Below, one piece after another: positions 5,859 through 8,767 of a stretch of DNA of 8,767 bases. The notes below the pieces were generated by a model. The model worked only from the letters and a program-made list of their open reading frames with translations, ran no database searches and was not told the DNA's origin. Source of the DNA: Minisyncoccota bacterium (GTDB lineage Bacteria; Patescibacteriota; Minisyncoccia; UBA6257; 1-14-0-10-40-38); assembly GCA_020052135.1 (NCBI GenBank), contig JAGVPS010000098.1, positions 1 through 8,767 of the forward strand, in the 5' to 3' direction. Each line of letters starts with the position of its first letter. Position 1 is the first letter of the stretch. The translations under genes and the position numbers were made by a program.

Positions 5859-6644
5859 ATGGTTGAAGATATTGAATTAAACGAACAAGGAGGTAATTCC
5901 GCTCTCGACAGCGGTATTTTGGTTGCCCCTGAACTCTTGGAGGAAATGACGAAGGCGGGAGTTCTGTATGGCCGCAAGAAAACAAAAACCCATCCGCGCA
6001 TGCGTAAGTATGTTTTTACGACGCGCAATGGAATAGAGATATTGGACATTGCTCAGACCTGGGGTCTACTTGAACAAGCAATAGAATTTTTGCAGGGAAT
6101 TGTCCGTGAGCGGGGACTGGTCTTGCTTGTGGGTACGACTCCTGCGGCAAAAGTTTTAGTAAAAGCATTAGGTGAAAAAACAGGCATGCCGTTTGTAAAC
6201 GAACGTTGGCTCGGCGGGACACTGACCAATTTCAAAACGCTTTCAACGCGTCTGCAGTATTTTTTAAAACTTCGCGCTGACCGTGAGGCCGGGCGATTGG
6301 AAAAATACACCAAAAAAGAGCGTCTCAAGTTCGATAAGGAGCTTGCGCGCATGTCCATTATCTTCGGCGGGCTTGAAAAGATGACCGAGCTTCCGAAGAC
6401 ACTCGTTATCATGGGCGCGACAAGCCACGAAACAGCGGTGCGAGAAGCAAATCGCTTGGGTATACCAGTGGTTGCGGTTATCTCAAACGACACTGATCCG
6501 GATTTAATTCAGCATCCGATTCCGGCAAACGACCGATCGCGGACGAGTATCACGTGGATATTGGAGCGGCTAGGTCAGGCAATCGAGGCAGGGAAGAAAC
6601 AGGTAGGTACTCCGGTTAAACAAGAAATAGGAACCAGTAAATAG
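5859..6644 (+). CDS. rpsB: Small-subunit ribosomal protein S2
   Basis: S2 (261 residues) binds late to the small ribosomal subunit between head and body and helps hold S1 where that protein exists. Recognisable segments are THPRMRKYVFTTRNGIEILD (44-63), LVLLVGTTPAA (87-97), FVNERWLGGTLTNFKTL (112-128), the basic coiled-coil region about 125-180, IMGATSHETAVREANRLGIP (184-203) and VAVISNDTDPDLIQHPIPAN (205-224). The usual AGVHFGH near the start reads AGVLYGRKKTKTHP, so the first histidine is replaced. An N-terminal extension of about 25 residues precedes the conserved core; ATG 5859 is fixed by the strong promoter just upstream. An AAGGAGGT lies inside the gene at 5887-5894 but has no start codon at a usable distance. 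The order rpsB-tsf is conserved in bacteria. Confidence 0.97.
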   Translation: MVEDIELNEQGGNSALDSGILVAPELLEEMTKAGVLYGRKKTKTHPRMRKYVFTTRNGIEILDIAQTWGLLEQAIEFLQGIVRERGLVLLVGTTPAAKVLVKALGEKTGMPFVNERWLGGTLTNFKTLSTRLQYFLKLRADREAGRLEKYTKKERLKFDKELARMSIIFGGLEKMTELPKTLVIMGATSHETAVREANRLGIPVVAVISNDTDPDLIQHPIPANDRSRTSITWILERLGQAIEAGKKQVGTPVKQEIGTSK

Positions 6645-6719
6645 AAATTTGTAATTAGTAATTTGAAATTGTATTCTACGTTTGAGTTACTTATTACTAG
6701 TTACCAATTACATTGTATT
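6645..6719 (+). repeat. AT-rich repeat spacer between rpsB and tsf
   Basis: GAAATTTGTAATTAGTAATTTG and, downstream, TTACTAGTTACCAATTAC form loose inverted copies of a TAATTAGTAA-type unit. No promoter or Shine-Dalgarno stands out. The frame of tsf happens to be open through it back to 6663, but that would add a peptide encoded by repeat. Confidence 0.5.
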
Positions 6720-7160
6720 ATGGTGAACGATATTCAACGTTTGCGGGAGGAAACAGGGGCCGGTGTTATGGAGTGCAAAAAAGCATTTCAAGACGCGGGT
6801 AGTAATTACGCGAAAGCGGTGAGCCTTATTCGTGAACGCGGTCTTTTAAAAGCTGAAAAGCGGGCTCATCGCGCAACGGGCGCAGGCCTCTTGGAAGCCT
6901 ATGTGCACAACGGGCGCGTGGGCGTACTCGTAGATCTTCGAGCAGAAACTGACTTTGTGGCAAATTCGGAACCGTTCCGTAATCTCGCGCATGATCTCAC
7001 GCTTCAGATCTCCGCAATGAATCCGGGAGATGCAGCCGAACTCCTTAAACAGCCGTATATTAAAGACGCCAGCCAGACCGTAGATCAAGTGGTCAAGGGT
7101 GTTATCGCTCAGGTGGGGGAGAACATTCGCGTTGAGCGCTTTGTACGTTATGAACTATAG
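6720..7160 (+). CDS. tsf: Translation elongation factor Ts, minimal form
   Basis: EF-Ts is the nucleotide exchange factor for EF-Tu. The 146-residue product has the N-terminal UBA-like domain, IQRLREETGAGVMECKKAF (5-23) to RERGLLKAEKR (38-48), and one core subdomain with GVLVDLRAETDFVANSEPF (68-86), whose TDFV motif (77-80) contacts the EF-Tu G domain. It ends like Thermus EF-Ts: LLKQPYIKD, VGENIRVERFVRYEL. Compared with that 196-residue protein as I recall it, about 45 residues between MNP (100-102) and LLKQP are missing, and the second core subdomain of E. coli EF-Ts is absent. An in-frame upstream start at 6663 would add repeat-encoded residues, so ATG 6720 is preferred. No Shine-Dalgarno is present. 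Co-transcribed with rpsB. Confidence 0.95.
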   Translation: MVNDIQRLREETGAGVMECKKAFQDAGSNYAKAVSLIRERGLLKAEKRAHRATGAGLLEAYVHNGRVGVLVDLRAETDFVANSEPFRNLAHDLTLQISAMNPGDAAELLKQPYIKDASQTVDQVVKGVIAQVGENIRVERFVRYEL

Positions 7161-7168
7161 GCGACTTG

Positions 7169-7190
7169 AACCCCGCCGTAGGCGCGGGTT
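7169..7190 (+). other. Hairpin after tsf
   Basis: AACCCCGCC and GGCGCGGGTT pair over nine base pairs with one bulged C and a GTA loop, nine bases after the tsf stop. There is no T-run after it, so termination is uncertain; it may mark the 3' end of the rpsB-tsf mRNA. Confidence 0.45.
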
Positions 7191-7203
7191 AGTATGGAGA
7201 GGT

Positions 7204-7232
7204 AATGCGGGGGAGCTATCTACCCACGCATT
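7204..7232 (+). other. Second hairpin downstream of tsf
   Basis: AATGCG and CGCATT close a stem that continues after one mismatch with GGG/CCC around a nine-base loop. A run of six T's begins only at 7247, after CTGCGGGGCGATGA, so this is at best a weak terminator. The 7161-7298 gap otherwise contains no gene that I can support. Confidence 0.4.
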
Positions 7233-7259
7233 CTGCGGGGCGATGATTTTTTGGTAAAT

Positions 7260-7288
7260 TTTCATCGCTACGCTCTAAAATTTATAAA
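7260..7288 (+). promoter_or_regulatory. Candidate promoter of the small membrane protein
   Basis: TTTTCA (7260-7265) and TATAAA (7283-7288) are 17 bases apart, with GTG 7299 ten bases after the -10. AAATTTT and AAAATTT (7256-7262, 7277-7283) form an inverted repeat within the same stretch. The match is modest in an AT-rich area. Confidence 0.35.
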
Positions 7289-7298
7289 AAAATCTATC

Positions 7299-7643
7299 GT
7301 GTACGACTTTCTTCTCCAAACTATTTTTTTTGTGAGTCTTGGTATCGTGGTCTATGTGCTTGCGCGCGCGGTGCCACGGGTGAATGAATCGGGAGAAGTT
7401 ATGCATGGTGTCGGGAGATTTGATCGCCTACTTGCCCGGCTACCCTTGCACCAAATTGATGACCGATTAAATGCCCTGTTTGAAAAGATGCTCCGGACAC
7501 TCAAGGTATGGATTATGAAATCCGGAAATGTGGTTGATGAGCGCATGGGTCGCCTGAAGGCGCACGTGGAACATCAGGAAAAGAAAACCGAGAGCGCAAA
7601 TTTGTTTGAAAAAATTACGAGTGACTCTGAAAAGGAAAAGTAA
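7299..7643 (+). CDS. Small single-pass membrane protein of unknown function
   Basis: A 114-residue protein that I do not recognise by function. Residues about 2-23 (YDFLLQTIFFVSLGIVVYVLAR) form one transmembrane helix at the extreme N-terminus. A conserved-looking RAVPRVNE turn follows, and the rest is a charged, helix-rich cytoplasmic or external tail (DRLLARLPLHQIDDRLNALF, then many Lys/Glu to the end). I recall similar short proteins with a PRVNE segment in Parcubacteria genomes, but their role is not known to me. The frame also offers a TTG at 7251; GTG 7299 is preferred because a -10-like TATAAA lies ten bases upstream and the segment before it looks like spacer repeat. It has no Shine-Dalgarno. 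It follows the rpsB-tsf pair after two hairpins and probably has its own promoter. Confidence 0.7.
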   Translation: MYDFLLQTIFFVSLGIVVYVLARAVPRVNESGEVMHGVGRFDRLLARLPLHQIDDRLNALFEKMLRTLKVWIMKSGNVVDERMGRLKAHVEHQEKKTESANLFEKITSDSEKEK

Positions 7644-7647
7644 GGCA

Positions 7648-7780
7648 TGCCCCCACACCAATTGAGTATTGGGTGGGAACACTGCTTCTCTCTGATTGCA
7701 TCGGTTTATTCTTTTTGTTAATCTCTTTTGAGATTTTGAGTTATGGGCATAAACGATTATGCTCAATTGGTGTGGGGGCA
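7648..7780. repeat. 19-bp inverted repeat reaching into the tRNA 5' fragment
   Basis: TGCCCCCACACCAATTGAG (7648-7666) is the exact reverse complement of bases 7762-7780; with one mismatch the match runs to 22. The right arm covers the last 14 bases before the tRNA fragment and its first five bases (GGGCA). The 95-base spacer holds a small AATCTC/GAGATT hairpin (7720-7735) and a GCATAA/TTATGC hairpin (7747-7762). Left arm starts five bases after the stop of the membrane protein gene. Confidence 0.85.
7755..7760 (+). promoter_or_regulatory. Weak candidate -10 of the ancestral tRNA gene
   Basis: GATTAT ends 15 bases before the first base of the tRNA fragment. Possible -35 hexamers TTGAGT (7736) and TTGAGA (7728) are at poor spacings of 13 and 21. 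Offered only because some promoter for the original tRNA should lie here. Confidence 0.25.
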
Positions 7781-7802
7781 GGTAGCGAAGTGGTCAATTG
7801 CG
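7776..7802 (+). pseudogene. Displaced 5' portion of a tRNA gene (probably tRNA-Tyr)
   Basis: GGGCAGG (7776-7782) can serve as the acceptor 5' strand, TA fills positions 8-9, and GCGA/TTGC (7785-7788, 7798-7801) pair as a four-base D-stem around AGTGGTCAA with the GG pair expected in a D-loop. G7802 fits position 26. After that no anticodon stem can be drawn. The first nine bases equal those of the complete tRNA-Tyr at 8586, and its acceptor strand would pair with the same CCTGCCC 3' strand. So this looks like the original 5' half of that gene, cut off by the endonuclease gene. It cannot make a tRNA alone. Confidence 0.75.
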
Positions 7803-7811
7803 TGTTATAGT
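7803..7811 (+). promoter_or_regulatory. Extended -10 promoter of the homing endonuclease gene
   Basis: TGTTATAGT is a TG-n plus -10-like hexamer directly following the tRNA fragment. Six bases separate it from ATG 7818, the same spacing as at the prepilin gene, implying a leaderless mRNA. No -35 is evident. The element thus seems to bring its own start signal with almost no leader. Confidence 0.5.
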
Positions 7812-7817
7812 TAAAGA

Positions 7818-8600
7818 ATGCCACGACCATGGACTCGAGAGGAACAAAACCAGAAACTCAATGAGATTAAAAAACTTTATGTTAAGGAAGGCAAAACTAT
7901 TGCTCAAGTTGGAAAAATTCTAGGGATTGCCAACTCAACAGCTTTTGAGAGACTTCAGCGTTTTGGAATACCTTCGAACCCCAAATTTAAGCGCCGGCAA
8001 GATATTGTTTTACCTACTGTGCATACCTCAAATCTCGCAGAATTTTTTGGCGTGATGCTTGGGGACGGAAAACTTTCTCATTTTCAAGTGGCGGTTAATC
8101 TAGGAACAAAAGAACTATCCTATGCCAGGTATGTAGTAGAATTAATCGCGGGTATTTTCAAAGCACGTCCCAAAATTGGAATAAGAGGTAATGGATATAA
8201 AGATGTTTATTTGGGATCGGTTGCAATCTCTGAATGGTTGCGTAGAGAGGGATTAGTGTATAACAAAGTTTCAGCACAGGTAGATGTACCCGGGTGGATT
8301 TTTGACACAGATGCATTCATGAAGGGGTTTCTCCGTGGATTTTTTGACACGGATGGGTCTATATATAAGCTACGATGGGGGAGGCAAATAGCTTTTAATA
8401 ACAGATCTATCCCGTTATTGAAATCTACGCGCGATATGTTACTATGTCTTGGTTATTCTCCATCAAAAGTAAGCGGATTTAAGGTATATGTGACCAGGAA
8501 AACTGAAGTGAAAAAGTTTTTCAAAGAGATACATCCGAGCAACGAGAAACATCAGATGCGTTTCAGAAAATTCACAACAGAAAAAGGGCAGGTACTCTAA
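7818..8600 (+). CDS. LAGLIDADG homing endonuclease, two-motif, inserted in tRNA-Tyr
   Basis: A 260-residue site-specific DNA endonuclease. Residues about 5-52 form a helix-turn-helix-like domain (TIAQVGKILGIANSTAFERL). Then come two LAGLIDADG helices: AEFFGVMLGDG (74-84) and GFLRGFFDTDG (170-180). Both catalytic acids (Asp83, Asp179) are kept, so a monomeric, active enzyme is expected that makes a double-strand break with 4-base 3' overhangs at a long target. The frame is intact. ATG 7818 follows an extended -10 by six bases. The final codons (GGG CAG GTA CTC TAA) are the first 13 bases of the tRNA-Tyr plus two more, so stop and tRNA overlap by 15 bases. Base and codon use appear more AT-rich (many AGA, TTA, ATA) than in rpsB or the glycosyltransferase, fitting acquisition. 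No intron core fits around it. Confidence 0.93.
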   Translation: MPRPWTREEQNQKLNEIKKLYVKEGKTIAQVGKILGIANSTAFERLQRFGIPSNPKFKRRQDIVLPTVHTSNLAEFFGVMLGDGKLSHFQVAVNLGTKELSYARYVVELIAGIFKARPKIGIRGNGYKDVYLGSVAISEWLRREGLVYNKVSAQVDVPGWIFDTDAFMKGFLRGFFDTDGSIYKLRWGRQIAFNNRSIPLLKSTRDMLLCLGYSPSKVSGFKVYVTRKTEVKKFFKEIHPSNEKHQMRFRKFTTEKGQVL

Positions 8601-8673
8601 GCGGTCAAAAGGGGCGCGCTGTAGACGCGCTGGCTTTATGCCTTCGGGGGTTCGAATCCCTCCCTGCCCACCA
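8586..8673 (+). tRNA. tRNA-Tyr(GUA), with encoded CCA
   Basis: Acceptor GGGCAGG (8586-8592) pairs fully with CCTGCCC (8663-8669), followed by discriminator A and CCA. The D-stem is best drawn CTCT/AGGG (8595-8598, 8610-8613) around AAGCGGTCAAA. Anticodon stem GCGCG/CGCGC encloses CTGTAGA with anticodon GTA at 8621-8623 and the required T33. The long variable arm TGGCTTTATGCCTTC has a GGC/GCC stem, as expected for bacterial tRNA-Tyr (class II). The T-arm is GGGGG-TTCGAAT-CCCTC. With the four-base D-stem no base remains for position 26, a small irregularity. The first 15 bases double as the end of the endonuclease gene, so the tRNA may be transcribed as part of that mRNA and released by RNase P. 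Confidence 0.93.
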
Positions 8674-8696
8674 GAATCTGACTTTCAGAAAATTGA

Positions 8697-8727
8697 CCAA
8701 CTTTTTCGTTGGCGGCGCAAAGCGCCG
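8697..8727 (+). other. Two adjacent hairpins after tRNA-Tyr
   Basis: CCAAC/GTTGG (8697-8712, loop TTTTTC) is followed directly by CGGCGC/GCGCCG (8713-8727, loop AAA). No T-run follows, so they are not classic terminators, though they may stop processing or mark the 3' end of the tRNA transcript. The remaining bases to the window end hold nothing that I can assign. Confidence 0.4.
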
Positions 8728-8767
8728 TCCACTGATTTTGTGGGGGGAATGCAATGCTTTTCGGCGC

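Noticed and set aside
6053..6493. Minus-strand ORF of 146 codons inside rpsB
   Set aside because: Antisense shadow of a conserved ribosomal protein gene, with no promoter or recognisable domain.
6663..6719. N-terminal extension of EF-Ts starting at 6663
   Set aside because: The added 19 residues are translated from AT-rich repeat and match no EF-Ts; the conserved domain begins right after ATG 6720.
8615..8631. Reading the anticodon as TAG (Leu)
   Set aside because: Shifting the anticodon stem by one base leaves only four pairs and puts G at position 33. The GTA reading has a five-pair stem and the conserved T33, and the variable arm fits Tyr.
7776..8673. Group I or archaeal-type intron in tRNA-Tyr with an intron-encoded endonuclease
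   Set aside because: Only 15 bases separate fragment and ORF, and the tRNA begins inside the ORF end. A complete tRNA, including its 5' half, follows, so splicing is not needed to make it. No room for a group I core outside the coding sequence.
8693..8721. Promoter TTGACC after tRNA-Tyr
   Set aside because: No -10-like hexamer occurs 16-18 bases downstream; the region there is a GC-rich hairpin.

Overview
The window looks like a chromosomal segment of a Candidate Phyla Radiation (Patescibacteria) bacterium, most likely Parcubacteria-like. This is inferred from the compact SecA and EF-Ts, the style of the short glycosyl- and sugar-phosphate transferases, AT-rich reiterated spacers, and the absence of a Shine-Dalgarno sequence in front of every gene. 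TGA serves as a normal stop (secA and the Nudix gene), which argues against the UGA-glycine code of Gracilibacteria and Absconditabacteria.

Left part (1-2658, plus strand): the 3' part of secA, then a tight three-gene run of Nudix hydrolase, family-4-like uracil-DNA glycosylase and ITPase/Ham1-type NTP pyrophosphatase. Overlap or spacing of a few bases suggests one transcript dedicated to cleaning the nucleotide pool and removing uracil from DNA. Centre (2670-5729): a convergent minus-strand prepilin-like gene with a cysteine-rich tail, a spacer of AT-rich repeats plus a hairpin repeat, a minus-strand sugar-phosphate transferase, and a divergent GT4 glycosyltransferase. The last two plausibly build a cell-surface glycan.

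Right-centre (5739-7643): a nested hairpin block and a near-consensus sigma-70-type promoter drive rpsB and tsf, followed by a small single-pass membrane protein of unknown function.

The right end (7648-8673) is the most unusual part. A plausible 5' portion of a tRNA (acceptor strand and complete D-arm) is interrupted at about 7802. An intact two-motif LAGLIDADG endonuclease gene follows. The last codons and stop of that gene lie inside a complete tRNA-Tyr(GUA) gene that begins with the same nine bases as the fragment but has a different, internally compensated D-stem. The flanks are far too short for a group I intron core. The best reading is an intron-less homing endonuclease gene that inserted into tRNA-Tyr, displaced the native 5' half, and supplied a replacement 5' half, so the host keeps a working tRNA. 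A 19-bp inverted repeat spans the leader and first bases of the displaced half. Several promoters place the -10 hexamer about 5-10 bases before the start codon, so leaderless translation seems common here.
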